From NCBI RefSeq assembly GCF_022811645.1, contig NZ_CP094534.1, forward strand, positions 4,774,001 to 4,838,000: a stretch of DNA of 64,000 nt. The letters are read 5' to 3'. The notes beneath the pieces were generated by a model that saw only the letters and a list, made by a program, of their open reading frames with translations, was not told the origin of the DNA and made no database searches. The DNA comes from Hymenobacter monticola (GTDB taxonomy: Bacteria; Bacteroidota; Bacteroidia; Cytophagales; Hymenobacteraceae). Numbering within the stretch: position 1 is the first letter of the stretch; each line of letters opens with the position of its first letter. A program made the position numbers and the translations under genes. This document shows positions 25,129 to 32,625 of this stretch, one piece after another.

Positions 25129-25216
25129 GGTAAGAGGGTGCAGGGGTAGGAGGGCATGAGTTATTCGCTGATTGAAAAACTCATACCCTCCTACCCCCGC
25201 ACCCTCTTACCCTATT
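25124..25216. repeat. Intergenic palindrome, family C copy 1
   Basis: 43-nt arms (25124-25166 with 25174-25216) with three mismatches and a 7-nt loop. The left arm contains the stop codon of the gene before it (TAG at 25126-25128). The arms are built from 8-nt words of the form GGGTNNGN. The same words occur at 45784-45969. Confidence 0.92.
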
Positions 25217-25241
25217 ATTTGCCCACCGCCGCCGCCTGTCG

Positions 25242-25249
25242 TAGCTTTG
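25242..25249 (+). promoter_or_regulatory. -7 box TAGCTTTG upstream of pdhB
   Basis: An exact TAnnTTTG match, 38 nt before the ATG at 25288 and 25 nt after the palindrome. Confidence 0.55.
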
Positions 25250-25287
25250 CCGAACGGCTGAAAACCGGCTTTACCCTAAAGAAAACC

Positions 25288-26271
25288 ATGCGTCAAATTC
25301 AATTTCGTGAGGCCTTGCGCGAGGCCCTGTCCGAGGAAATGCGCCGCGACCCGCGGGTGTTCCTCATGGGCGAAGAAGTGGCCCAGTACAACGGTGCCTA
25401 CAAAGTGAGCCAAGGGATGCTCGACGAGTTCGGCCCCGAGCGCGTGATTGACACCCCGATTGCTGAGCTGGGTTTTGCCGGCATCGGCGTGGGCGCCGCT
25501 GCCAACGGCCTGATTCCGGTCATCGAATTCATGACCTTTAACTTCTCGCTGGTAGCTATTGACCAGGTGATTAACTCGGCTGCCAAGCTGTATTCAATGT
25601 CGGGCGGTCAGTACTCCTGCCCCATCGTATTCCGCGGCCCGACGGGCAACGCCGGCATGCTCAGCAGCCAGCACTCGCAGAACTTCGAGAATTGGTACGC
25701 CAACACGCCCGGCCTGAAAGTGGTGGTTCCCTCGAACCCCTACGACGCCAAGGGCCTGCTGAAATCGGCCATTCGCGACCCCGACCCGGTTATTTTCATG
25801 GAGTCGGAGCTGATGTACGGCGACAAGGGCGAAGTGCCCGAGGAAGAGTACCTGCTCGAAATCGGCAAAGCCAACGTGGTGCGCCAGGGCAAACACGTGA
25901 CGCTGGTGAGCTTCGGCAAAATGATGAAGATTGCCTACACCGCCGCCGACGAGCTGGCCAAGGAAGGCATCGAAGCCGAAGTAATCGACTTGCGCTCGGT
26001 GCGCCCGATTGACTACGACACGCTCATCGCCTCGGTGAAGAAAACCAACCGCATGGTGGTAATTGAGGAAGCCTGGCCGCTGGCCAGCATCTCGAGCGAG
26101 CTGAGCTACATCGTGCAGCGCCGCGCCTTCGATTTCCTCGACGCGCCCGTTATCCGCATCACCTGCGCCGACGTGCCCCTGCCCTACGCGCCCACGCTCA
26201 TCGAAGCCTCGCTGCCCAACGTGGCCCGCGTGGTGAAAGCCGTGAAGGAAGTGACTTACGCCAAGGCGTAA
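25288..26271 (+). CDS. pdhB: Pyruvate dehydrogenase E1 component, beta subunit
   Basis: A 327-residue transketolase-like protein of the alpha-keto acid dehydrogenase E1 beta family, of normal length. Family signatures are FREALREALSEEM, GEEVAQYNGAYKVSQGM, DTPIAELGFAGIGVGAA and EFMTFNFSLVAIDQ. A C-terminal transketolase domain includes EVIDLRSVRPIDYDTL. It binds thiamine diphosphate with the alpha subunit and feeds acetyl-CoA production. The alpha subunit is not in this window, which is common in Bacteroidota. ATG 25288 gives the standard N-terminus MRQIQFREAL; a longer frame would translate the palindrome. Confidence 0.92.
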   Translation: MRQIQFREALREALSEEMRRDPRVFLMGEEVAQYNGAYKVSQGMLDEFGPERVIDTPIAELGFAGIGVGAAANGLIPVIEFMTFNFSLVAIDQVINSAAKLYSMSGGQYSCPIVFRGPTGNAGMLSSQHSQNFENWYANTPGLKVVVPSNPYDAKGLLKSAIRDPDPVIFMESELMYGDKGEVPEEEYLLEIGKANVVRQGKHVTLVSFGKMMKIAYTAADELAKEGIEAEVIDLRSVRPIDYDTLIASVKKTNRMVVIEEAWPLASISSELSYIVQRRAFDFLDAPVIRITCADVPLPYAPTLIEASLPNVARVVKAVKEVTYAKA

Positions 26272-26292
26272 TTTCTGGCTCAGTTTTAGATT

Positions 26293-26328
26293 AAAAGCCC
26301 CGCTGGTACCGCCAGCGGGGCTTTTTCT
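26293..26328 (+). terminator. Terminator after pdhB
   Basis: A 14-bp stem (26293-26306 with 26312-26325) and a T-run. It is one of the strongest terminators in the window. Confidence 0.9.
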
Positions 26329-26457
26329 TTACCCGACAATAAATAACCGGGGCGGCAGCTCGCCATAAAATTGTTGAGTTTAACGGGGCAATGCCGCTAC
26401 CCAGCCGGAAACTTCCCGTACTTTTCCGCACTCCCACCAATCCCAATTCCCACCGCC

Positions 26458-27030
26458 ATGAACCACCGCCTGCACCTCAAGCTTGAACAGCTGGAACGCG
26501 CCACCGAACGCCTGCTGGCCTCGGCTGAAGCGCTGGGGCCGGACAGCAGCAAGGCGCCGGCACCGGGCAGTTGGTCGGCCAACCAAGTGGTGCATCACCT
26601 GCTGTTTATTGAGGGCAACATTGTGCAGTACATTCAGAAAAAGATGCACGCCGAAGAAATGTTGCCCAAAGTGGGCATGCTGACGCGGCTGCGGGCCCGC
26701 GTGGTGCGGCTGTTGCTGCGGCTGCCCGGCTTCAAGTACAAGGCCCCGCGCGGCGTGGCCACCCTCACCAATGCCGGCAACCTGCCTAGCCTCCCCGAAC
26801 TGCGCCAGAACTGGGAAACCACCCGCCGCCAACTGGAGCGCCTGCTCAACGAGTTTCCGGGCCGGCAGCTGAACCGGGCCATTTTCCCGCACCCCCGCTC
26901 GGGTCGCATCACCATCTATCAGGTGATGGAATTTTTGCTCGACCACCTGCTACACCACCAGCAGCAGATGAACCGCATCACGAAGACGCTCCGACCGGGC
27001 GCTGTGGTTCGGAATGCGGTTGAGGCCTAA
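26458..27030 (+). CDS. DinB-superfamily protein
   Basis: A 190-residue four-helix-bundle protein of the DinB/YfiT group. The metal-binding histidines appear as H46/H47 in QVVHHLLFIEG and as the pair of His in LLDHLLHHQQQM near residues 162-166. Members include metal-dependent thiol S-transferases and many of unknown role. The SWSANQVVHHLL pattern is typical. ATG 26458 gives a normal N-terminus; a longer frame from 26371 would include a possible promoter region (GTACTTTTC near 26418). It is convergent with the thioesterase across a palindrome. Confidence 0.78.
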   Translation: MNHRLHLKLEQLERATERLLASAEALGPDSSKAPAPGSWSANQVVHHLLFIEGNIVQYIQKKMHAEEMLPKVGMLTRLRARVVRLLLRLPGFKYKAPRGVATLTNAGNLPSLPELRQNWETTRRQLERLLNEFPGRQLNRAIFPHPRSGRITIYQVMEFLLDHLLHHQQQMNRITKTLRPGAVVRNAVEA

Positions 27031-27036
27031 AGCCCA

Positions 27037-27114
27037 AGTACCCCGAGGCTCCTGCTTCGGCCCGGTAGGATATCAGTTGTTCCAGGTGGGCCGAAGCAGG
27101 AGCTTCGGGGTACT
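27037..27114. repeat. Intergenic palindrome, family B copy 2
   Basis: 27-nt arms (27037-27063 with 27088-27114) with one mismatch and a 24-nt loop. It starts 6 nt after the DinB stop and ends 14 nt before the stop of the convergent thioesterase. Confidence 0.9.
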
Positions 27115-27128
27115 CGTGCCATGCGGCG

Positions 27129-27557
27129 CTACTTGACCGGGGTTTCGTATACCGGCATTGATTTGAAGGCTTCGGCTAGCTCCGTGGGCGGCACGGTGAG
27201 TTTGCGGCGGTCGAGGTCGAGCCAGGCGCCGTCGACGGTGACGGTGGCGGCCACGCGGCCATCGGCTTTGAAAATGGTATGCACGATGGTCCAGCGCGAG
27301 CCGTCTTCACTGGCGGCGGCCAGGTGTCCGTCCACGCGGATTTCTTCGCCGATGTTTACCTCTTTCAGGTATTTGGTTTCTTCCCGAAACAGGATGGGGC
27401 CGAGGCGCAGCTCAGCGAAGCGTTTCACATCGAAGCCCCACTGGGCCAGTAGTACCACGCGCTGGTCAGCGGCAAAATCGGCGTAGGCGGAGTGGCGCAT
27501 GTGGCCATTGGGGTCCATGTCGGCCCAGCGCGTGCGGTAGGTAATAGCGTTGGTCAT
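27129..27557 (-). CDS. Acyl-CoA thioesterase, hot-dog fold
   Basis: A 142-residue protein of the 4-hydroxybenzoyl-CoA thioesterase/YbgC group. The N-terminal strand and active-site loop RWADMDPNGHMRHSAY carry the catalytic Asp (D15) and the following N-G-H. The later segment YLKEVNIGEEIRV is the second conserved part. It would hydrolyse acyl-CoA in the cytoplasm, chain length unknown. The start at 27557 gives the expected N-terminus. A possible -7 box lies upstream at 27599-27606. Confidence 0.85.
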   Translation of the reverse strand: MTNAITYRTRWADMDPNGHMRHSAYADFAADQRVVLLAQWGFDVKRFAELRLGPILFREETKYLKEVNIGEEIRVDGHLAAASEDGSRWTIVHTIFKADGRVAATVTVDGAWLDLDRRKLTVPPTELAEAFKSMPVYETPVK

Positions 27558-27598
27558 TTTTGAGGATGAGAAATTAAGTTAGAAGCAGACGGTTATGC

Positions 27599-27606
27599 CG
27601 AACATA
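27599..27606 (-). promoter_or_regulatory. Possible -7 box TATGTTCG for the thioesterase
   Basis: A TAnnTTCG-type box on the minus strand, 41 nt upstream of the start codon at 27557. Confidence 0.35.
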
Positions 27607-27633
27607 GTCGGGACACAATCGGCAGGTTATTCT

Positions 27634-28374
27634 CTACTGGTTCAAGGGCGTCAGTCGCACCAGGTATTGCTCGTTGTCGTCTTCGCCAATAAAATCGGCG
27701 GCGTAGCCAGCAGCTTCGGCAGCGTCGTTGAGCAGGGCTGCGTCTACAAACAGCCAGGGGAAGGGCTCGCCGGTTTGGCCTTTGTAGCTGAGCGTATATT
27801 CTACCTCGCCGTAGTAGGGGCCGTTGAGGTTGATGAGCAAAGCGCCGTCTTCGTCCTCGTAGAGGTAGCGCACGTCGGAGGACGTGGCCAGAATCTGGCC
27901 GCCGGGCGCCAGCAGCGTGCGGGCGTGAGCCAGGAATTTGTCGAGGCCTTCGAGCGTACCGGTCAGGCCGAGGCCGTTCATGAGCAGCAGAATGGTATCG
28001 TAGGGCAATTCGGTGGCGGGCTTAGGAGCAAACAAGTCGTGGCGGGCCACGTTGCGCACGCCGCGCTCGGTCATCACCTGCACCGCGCCGGCCGATACGT
28101 CCACCGCTTTCACGTAGTCGAAGCCCCGGCTCTGTAGTTCCAGGCTGTGGCAGCCGGCGCCCGCGCCGAGGTCGAGCACGCGGCCGCGGCTCTCGTCGAG
28201 GGCCTGACGCTCCAGCTCGGGCATTTGCAGCACGGTGCGGAAGAAATAGGCGGCGGGCAGCGGCTCGTCGTCGGCCGCACTGCAGTGCACGGTAACGGCG
28301 GCGGCCTTGGCCTTGCCGTGGTGGTAGTCGAGCAGGGCCTGGCCCAAGATGTCGGGAGCGGAAGTGGTGGTCAT
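27634..28374 (-). CDS. Class I SAM-dependent methyltransferase
   Basis: A 246-residue protein with a Rossmann-like SAM-binding core. Motif I is VLDLGAGAGCHSLEL (about residues 66-80), then VKAVDVSAGAV for the ribose-binding acidic loop and YDTILLLMNGLG for motif IV. The N-terminus has DYHHGKAKA and the C-terminus ends in beta strands with EDDNEQYLVRLTP. The substrate is unknown. Next downstream on the same strand is the thioesterase. Confidence 0.82.
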   Translation of the reverse strand: MTTTSAPDILGQALLDYHHGKAKAAAVTVHCSAADDEPLPAAYFFRTVLQMPELERQALDESRGRVLDLGAGAGCHSLELQSRGFDYVKAVDVSAGAVQVMTERGVRNVARHDLFAPKPATELPYDTILLLMNGLGLTGTLEGLDKFLAHARTLLAPGGQILATSSDVRYLYEDEDGALLINLNGPYYGEVEYTLSYKGQTGEPFPWLFVDAALLNDAAEAAGYAADFIGEDDNEQYLVRLTPLNQ

Positions 28375-28510
28375 AAGAAAATAGGCCGCGTACTGGCCAC
28401 AACGCCGAAACCGGCGCCGGTGCTACCTACGGCTTTGAGGGCGAAAAGTACCTAAAACTTCGCGGGGGTGGCGGCCGTTTGCCTGTTATCTCGCTTCACC
28501 TGCACTCCCA

Positions 28511-28684
28511 ATGCTTCCCGCCAAACTTCGTAAAGGCCAGTTGCCCACCAAAATCTGCGTTACCTGCGGCCGGCCATTTGAATATCGCAAAAAATGGCGC
28601 GCCAACTGGGACGAGGTGAAATATTGCGGCGAGAAGTGCCAGCGCAACCGCCCGCCCAGCACCCCAAATGCTGCCACCGCTTGA
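28511..28684 (+). CDS. DUF2256 zinc-ribbon-like small protein
   Basis: A 57-residue protein. The sequence KICVTCGRPFEYRKKWRANW is followed by DEVKYCGEKC, which matches the DUF2256 pattern: two CxxC-like pairs and the RKKW core. The four cysteines probably hold a zinc ion. In other bacteria DUF2256 genes often lie beside cryptochrome or photolyase-like genes; none is seen here. The start is ATG 28511, and the stop is TGA 28682-28684. The function is unknown. Confidence 0.85.
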   Translation: MLPAKLRKGQLPTKICVTCGRPFEYRKKWRANWDEVKYCGEKCQRNRPPSTPNAATA

Positions 28685-28762
28685 GCAGCCCGCAACCGGG
28701 CTGCATCTTTTTACTCACCGGCCCGTTTTGCTGAAACACCATTCGCTTAGCTTACCCCACTC

Positions 28763-29071
28763 ATGGCCTCCAACCTCGATTACCTGGACCCCGCCCTCAA
28801 ACCCCTAGAAGAAAAAGTTGACGCTTACCTGGAAGCCGAAAAAGCGCTGAACCGCGCAAAAGTGGCGCACGAAAACGGCGAAAGCCCCCAGGATGTGCCC
28901 GGTCTGCAAGCCGACTTGGCTCGCTTGGAGCAGGAAATCATCGGCATGCTGCCCACCCGCGACGAATGGCTTAAAGTGAACCTTGGCTACGGCCCTAGCC
29001 GCGTGGGCGCGTGGCACGTGCCGGCCCTTAATGGCGCGCCTGAACGGTACGAGTTGCGGGTCATCCATTAG
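28763..29071 (+). CDS. Hypothetical protein, small helical
   Basis: A 102-residue protein not assigned to a family. The first 65 residues are charged and predicted helical (PLEEKVDAYLEAEKALNRAKVAHENG, with LARLEQEIIGML later), which fits a short coiled coil. The second part has the more conserved-looking GYGPSRVGAWHVPA. There is no signal peptide. Its last codon and stop, CAT TAG, are the first bases of the palindrome that follows. Confidence 0.6.
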   Translation: MASNLDYLDPALKPLEEKVDAYLEAEKALNRAKVAHENGESPQDVPGLQADLARLEQEIIGMLPTRDEWLKVNLGYGPSRVGAWHVPALNGAPERYELRVIH

Positions 29072-29178
29072 GTGAAACGGTGAGGTAGTGAAATGGTGAG
29101 TTTGGTGTTCTGGCAGCGCGGTCTGCGCAATTTGAACATCAAACTCACCATTTCACTATCTCACCGTTTCACCTAATG
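29066..29178. repeat. Palindrome shared by two convergent stop codons (family D)
   Basis: 45-nt arms (29066-29110 with 29134-29178) with two mismatches and a 23-nt loop. Each arm begins with CATTAG, so the final His codon and TAG stop of the plus gene and of the minus gene are both palindrome sequence. The arms contain near-repeats of GGTGAAAC/GGTGAGGT words. Confidence 0.93.
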
Positions 29179-29997
29179 CCCCGAGTCCCAGTCGTAGCCC
29201 ATTTCGGCCCATAGGTCTTTTGGCCGGGTGTCGGCGAAGGCGATGGTGCCGATGCGCTTGAGGTGCTTGATGCCGTACTTGAGCGGGGTGACGAGGCGAA
29301 GGGGGGCGCCGTGCTCGGGCGTGAGGGGCTTGCCGTTCATTTCGTAGCACAGCAGCGTTTGCGGGTGCAGCACGGTGTCCATGTCGAGGCCCACGTAGTA
29401 TTTCCCGTCGGGCGTGACGATGCCGGCGTAGGGCGCCAGGTCAGCCGGTGGGTTGCGCGGGTCGACGGGGCGGCCGCTGCGGGTGGCCAGGGGGTATTTG
29501 GCCAGAAAATCGGAGAAGCGGGCACCGGCCCAGTGCACCACTACGCTCCAGCCCTCGATGCACTTTAGTTCGGTCACCATCTCGATTTTAGGCAAGGCCT
29601 GCACGTCGGCCAGCGTAAACTCCTGGGTTTTGTCGGTGCCATAGGCTTGCACCTGCATGCGCCAGGTTTCGGGGTCCAGCTCACTTTTGAGCCCGTAGCG
29701 GCCATTGACGCGGGGCCGGCGGGCGCGGCTGCGGGCAAACTCCGGCGCCAGCCGCGTTTCCTTGTAATAGGCGTGGCTGAGGCGGCCGTTGGCGTCCAGC
29801 ACCTTGCGCAGCGGGCGCGGGATGCCCTCGTCTTCAGGCTGCGAAATGAGCCATTTCCAGCCGCCCAGGCCCGCCAGCCCAGCCAGGCCCAGGCCGATAA
29901 ACGAGCGGCGCGAGCGGCGACGGGCTTCGGCCAGCACCTCGGCTTCGGGGCGGAGGGGCGGCTGGTTGGGGGTAGTATCGGAAGTTTGGTCCGTCAT
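29173..29997 (-). CDS. Periplasmic molybdopterin-dependent oxidoreductase, MsrP-like
   Basis: A 274-residue protein of the sulfite-oxidase fold. A twin-arginine signal is present (RRSRRSFIG, residues 27-35), so it is probably exported folded with its cofactor. The molybdenum-binding cysteine is C146 in ELKCIEGWS. Later conserved segments are GLDMDTVLHPQTLLCYEMNG and HGAPLRLVTPLKYGIK, which are typical of MsrP/YedY and related enzymes. The adjacent gene on the same strand encodes a cytochrome b membrane partner, 12 nt upstream, so the pair is likely a membrane-coupled reductase. A role in methionine sulfoxide repair is possible but not proven. Confidence 0.85.
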   Translation of the reverse strand: MTDQTSDTTPNQPPLRPEAEVLAEARRRSRRSFIGLGLAGLAGLGGWKWLISQPEDEGIPRPLRKVLDANGRLSHAYYKETRLAPEFARSRARRPRVNGRYGLKSELDPETWRMQVQAYGTDKTQEFTLADVQALPKIEMVTELKCIEGWSVVVHWAGARFSDFLAKYPLATRSGRPVDPRNPPADLAPYAGIVTPDGKYYVGLDMDTVLHPQTLLCYEMNGKPLTPEHGAPLRLVTPLKYGIKHLKRIGTIAFADTRPKDLWAEMGYDWDSGH

Positions 29998-30009
29998 TTC
30001 AGAAGCAGG

Positions 30010-30738
30010 CTACTTGGTTTGCGAAAGGGAAGCATCCGCGGCCGGGCCTGAAGTGGGGCCAGCCTTGATTTCGCGCGTAGCGGGTGCTACTTCCACTATC
30101 TCAAAGCCGGCCACCATGGCCCGGAAATTATTCCAGCCGGCGCGCACCACCTGGGCAATGTGCACGATGAAAAACAGCACATAGCCAATGGTGAGCGCAA
30201 AGTGAATGATGCGCGCAAACTCGTAGCCGCCCAGCAACTGCGTGAGCCAGGCAAACTGCACCGGCTTATAGATGGCCAGCCCGCTGAGCACCGAGCCCAC
30301 GCCCATCAGAATCACGCTGGTGTAGGCTATCTGCTGGGCGCCGTTGAACTTGCGCACCGGCAGCGGCTTCTTGTAGAGGCCCAAATCATGAAGAGTTACC
30401 AGCACGGCCTCTCTAAATGAATGCCGGGTGGGCACCAAATAGCGCCACTCGCCCGAGAAAATGGTGTAGAGCACGTAGAGCAGGCCATTCAGGGAAAACA
30501 CCCACATCAGCACAAAGTGCCAGCTCATGCCTTTGGCGAGCTGAAAGGGAATGTTGAACGCCTCGTAAAACGACTGCGGGAAGAACTTGAGCAGCGTGGT
30601 TTTGCCCCAACCGAGGCGGTACACGTCGTTGGCCCAGTATATCCACAGCCCGCTCCAAATCATGAGGCTGAGGACGGGAAAATTGACCCAGTGAAACCAG
30701 CGAATGGCCAGCGGGTGCTTTTCAACGAGTTGTTTCAT
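30010..30738 (-). CDS. Cytochrome b membrane subunit
   Basis: A 242-residue integral membrane protein with four main membrane segments and conserved histidines (H8, H16, one near 72, two near 182-193) suited to bind heme b. It resembles the cytochrome b561/thiosulfate-reductase type. ATG 30738 gives MKQLVEKHPLAIRWFHWVN, the typical start; a longer frame to 30819 adds an unrelated stretch. It probably passes electrons from quinol to the molybdoprotein encoded next in the operon. The last 40 residues are a soluble tail. Confidence 0.85.
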   Translation of the reverse strand: MKQLVEKHPLAIRWFHWVNFPVLSLMIWSGLWIYWANDVYRLGWGKTTLLKFFPQSFYEAFNIPFQLAKGMSWHFVLMWVFSLNGLLYVLYTIFSGEWRYLVPTRHSFREAVLVTLHDLGLYKKPLPVRKFNGAQQIAYTSVILMGVGSVLSGLAIYKPVQFAWLTQLLGGYEFARIIHFALTIGYVLFFIVHIAQVVRAGWNNFRAMVAGFEIVEVAPATREIKAGPTSGPAADASLSQTK

Positions 30739-30845
30739 ACACAGCGGGAGGGTCGGGAATGCGGCGCAAGGTACGCCGGGCCGCCGGCTGGCCTTGCCTC
30801 CGTAGACGCCTTCAACCACGTTGCCTTACAGGCAGTTTTGGCGAA

Positions 30846-30873
30846 TAAAAAAAGGACGACGCAGAGCGCCGTC
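30846..30873 (-). terminator. Orphan minus-strand terminator
   Basis: On the minus strand, a GGGACGGCGC stem pairs with GCGTCGTCC, and T7 follows. It lies about 155 nt past the ffh terminator and upstream of the cytochrome b gene, without a recognised gene ending at it. The gap 30739-31102 otherwise holds no convincing gene. Confidence 0.65.
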
Positions 30874-31028
30874 CCTTTCCATACCAAAACACCTTAAAAA
30901 ACTATTCTTTCACGATGAGGCTAACAACAATTGCACCAAAAGATTCCAGCGAAGTGGAAATTTCTCTCAACTATTTTGTATTGTGGAGTTTATCCTAGCC
31001 ATCCTTACAAAAACCCAACCCAGAAAAG

Positions 31029-31080
31029 CAAGCCTCACCAAAAAGCCCCGACGTGTGTCGGGGCTTTTTGGTGAGGCTTG
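31029..31080. terminator. Bidirectional terminator after ffh
   Basis: A perfect 24-bp stem (31029-31052 with 31057-31080) and a GTGT loop, with A5 and T5 runs inside the stem. It lies 22 nt after the ffh stop. Confidence 0.88.
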
Positions 31081-31102
31081 AAAAACGAAACCAGGAGAAG
31101 CC

Positions 31103-32470
31103 TTAGCGGCCCATCATGCCGCCGCCACCGCCGCGCATGCCGCCCATCATCTTCTGCATCTGGGCGAGGCCGCCTTTGGTTTGGCTAAGCTTGTTCATTT
31201 TGCGCATCATCTGGCGCATCTGGTCGAACTGCTTCATCAGGTCGTTCACCTGCTGCAGCTCCGTGCCCGAGCCTTTGGCCAGGCGGCGCTTGCGCGAGGC
31301 ATTCAGCAGGTCGGGGTTGGCGCGCTCTTGCTTGGTCATGCTGCGGATGATGGCCTCGACGGGCTTGAAGGCGTCGTCGTCGATTTCCACATCCTTCATG
31401 GCCTTGCTCATGCCCGGAATCATGCCCATCAAGTCCTTGATGTTGCCCATCTTCTTGATTTGCTCGAGCTGGCCGAGGAAGTCGTTGAAGTCGAACTGGT
31501 TCTTGCGGATTTTCTTCTCGATGCGCTTGGCTTCGTCCTCGTCGAACTGCTGCTGCGCGCGCTCTACCAGCGAAATCACGTCGCCCATGCCCAAGATGCG
31601 CTGGGCCATTCGGTCGGGGTAGAACAGGTCGAGCGCGTCCATTTTCTCGCCCGTCGAGATGAACTTGATAGGCTTCTCGACCACCGCGCGGATGGAGAGG
31701 GCCGCACCGCCGCGCGAGTCGCCGTCGAGCTTGGTGAGCACCACACCGTCGAAATTCAGGCGGTCGTTGAAGGTTTTAGCGGTGTTCACGGCGTCCTGGC
31801 CGGTCATCGAGTCCACCACGAACAGCGTTTCGCTGGGGTTGATGGCCGACTTCACCTGCTCAATCTCGCGCATCATCTGCTCATCCACGGCCAGGCGGCC
31901 GGCGGTGTCGATGATGACCACCTTCTTGCCGTTTTTCTTGGCGTAGTCGATGGCGTTGCGCGAAATCTCAACGGGGTTCTTGTTCTCGACTTCGGCGTAC
32001 ACTTCCACGCCGATTTGCTCGCCGAGCACCTTCAGCTGGTCGATAGCGGCGGGGCGGTACACGTCGCAGGCCACGAGCAGGGTGTTGCGGCCCGATTTCT
32101 TGATGTGGCTGGCCAGCTTGCCCGCAAACGTGGTTTTGCCCGAGCCCTGCAGGCCCGAGAGCAGAATCACGGCCGGTTCGCCCTTGATGACGATGTCCTT
32201 CTTCTCGCCGCCCATGAGCTCGGTGAGCTCATCGTAGACGATTTTGACCATGAGCTGGCCCGGCGACACGGCCGTGAGCACGTCGCGGCCCATGGCGGCA
32301 TCCTTGATTTTGTCGGTTACTTCTTTGGCAACCTTGTAGTTAACGTCGGCATCGACCAGGGCGCGGCGGATTTCCTTGATGGTGGCCGCCACGTTGATTT
32401 CCGAGATGCTGCCCTGACCTTTCAGGGTTTTGATGGCCCGGTCGAGCTTATTGGAAAGATTATCGAACAT
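31103..32470 (-). CDS. ffh: Signal recognition particle protein Ffh
   Basis: A 455-residue SRP GTPase. The N domain is followed by the G domain with GLQGSGKTTFAGKLA (P-loop), DTAGRLAVDE and TKLDGDSRGGAAL. The C-terminal M domain is methionine-rich and ends in a Gly/Met tail (MMGGMRGGGGGMMGR). It binds signal sequences of nascent membrane proteins together with 4.5S RNA and docks with FtsY. The 4.5S RNA gene was not found in the window. The length is normal for the family. Confidence 0.97.
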   Translation of the reverse strand: MFDNLSNKLDRAIKTLKGQGSISEINVAATIKEIRRALVDADVNYKVAKEVTDKIKDAAMGRDVLTAVSPGQLMVKIVYDELTELMGGEKKDIVIKGEPAVILLSGLQGSGKTTFAGKLASHIKKSGRNTLLVACDVYRPAAIDQLKVLGEQIGVEVYAEVENKNPVEISRNAIDYAKKNGKKVVIIDTAGRLAVDEQMMREIEQVKSAINPSETLFVVDSMTGQDAVNTAKTFNDRLNFDGVVLTKLDGDSRGGAALSIRAVVEKPIKFISTGEKMDALDLFYPDRMAQRILGMGDVISLVERAQQQFDEDEAKRIEKKIRKNQFDFNDFLGQLEQIKKMGNIKDLMGMIPGMSKAMKDVEIDDDAFKPVEAIIRSMTKQERANPDLLNASRKRRLAKGSGTELQQVNDLMKQFDQMRQMMRKMNKLSQTKGGLAQMQKMMGGMRGGGGGMMGR

Positions 32471-32550
32471 GAAACGCTGAGTTGAGCGGGAGAAACTGAC
32501 GCACTGACCGCCGACGAAGAGCCGCGCAAAATCAGGCAGTTATTGAACCC

Positions 32551-32558
32551 CAAAAGTA
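32551..32558 (-). promoter_or_regulatory. -7 box TACTTTTG for ffh
   Basis: An exact TAnnTTTG match on the minus strand, 80 nt upstream of the ffh start. A TTTG lies 22 nt further upstream. Confidence 0.5.
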
Positions 32559-32589
32559 ACCACAAAAGGCCGAAAACCGGCAAAGCACG

Positions 32590-32597
32590 TACCTTCG
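32590..32597 (+). promoter_or_regulatory. Possible -7 box TACCTTCG
   Basis: A TAnnTTCG-type box, 28 nt before the GTG start of the glycosyltransferase at 32626. It is divergent from the ffh promoter. Confidence 0.4.
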
Positions 32598-32625
32598 CGC
32601 CCCGCCTGCCCTCCCCTGCTGTTCC

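Noticed and set aside
25156..25287. N-terminal extension of pdhB into the family C palindrome
   Set aside because: It would translate the palindrome and the promoter box. The family N-terminus begins at ATG 25288.
27595..28137. A 180-codon plus-strand frame opposite the methyltransferase
   Set aside because: The minus-strand methyltransferase has clear SAM-binding motifs; the plus frame is antisense noise.
30821..31081. An 86-codon plus-strand frame between the cytochrome b gene and ffh
   Set aside because: It reads through two terminators and has no recognisable feature.
31181..32485. A 434-codon open frame on the plus strand opposite ffh
   Set aside because: It is the antisense of a conserved gene, with the same low-complexity composition and no domain.
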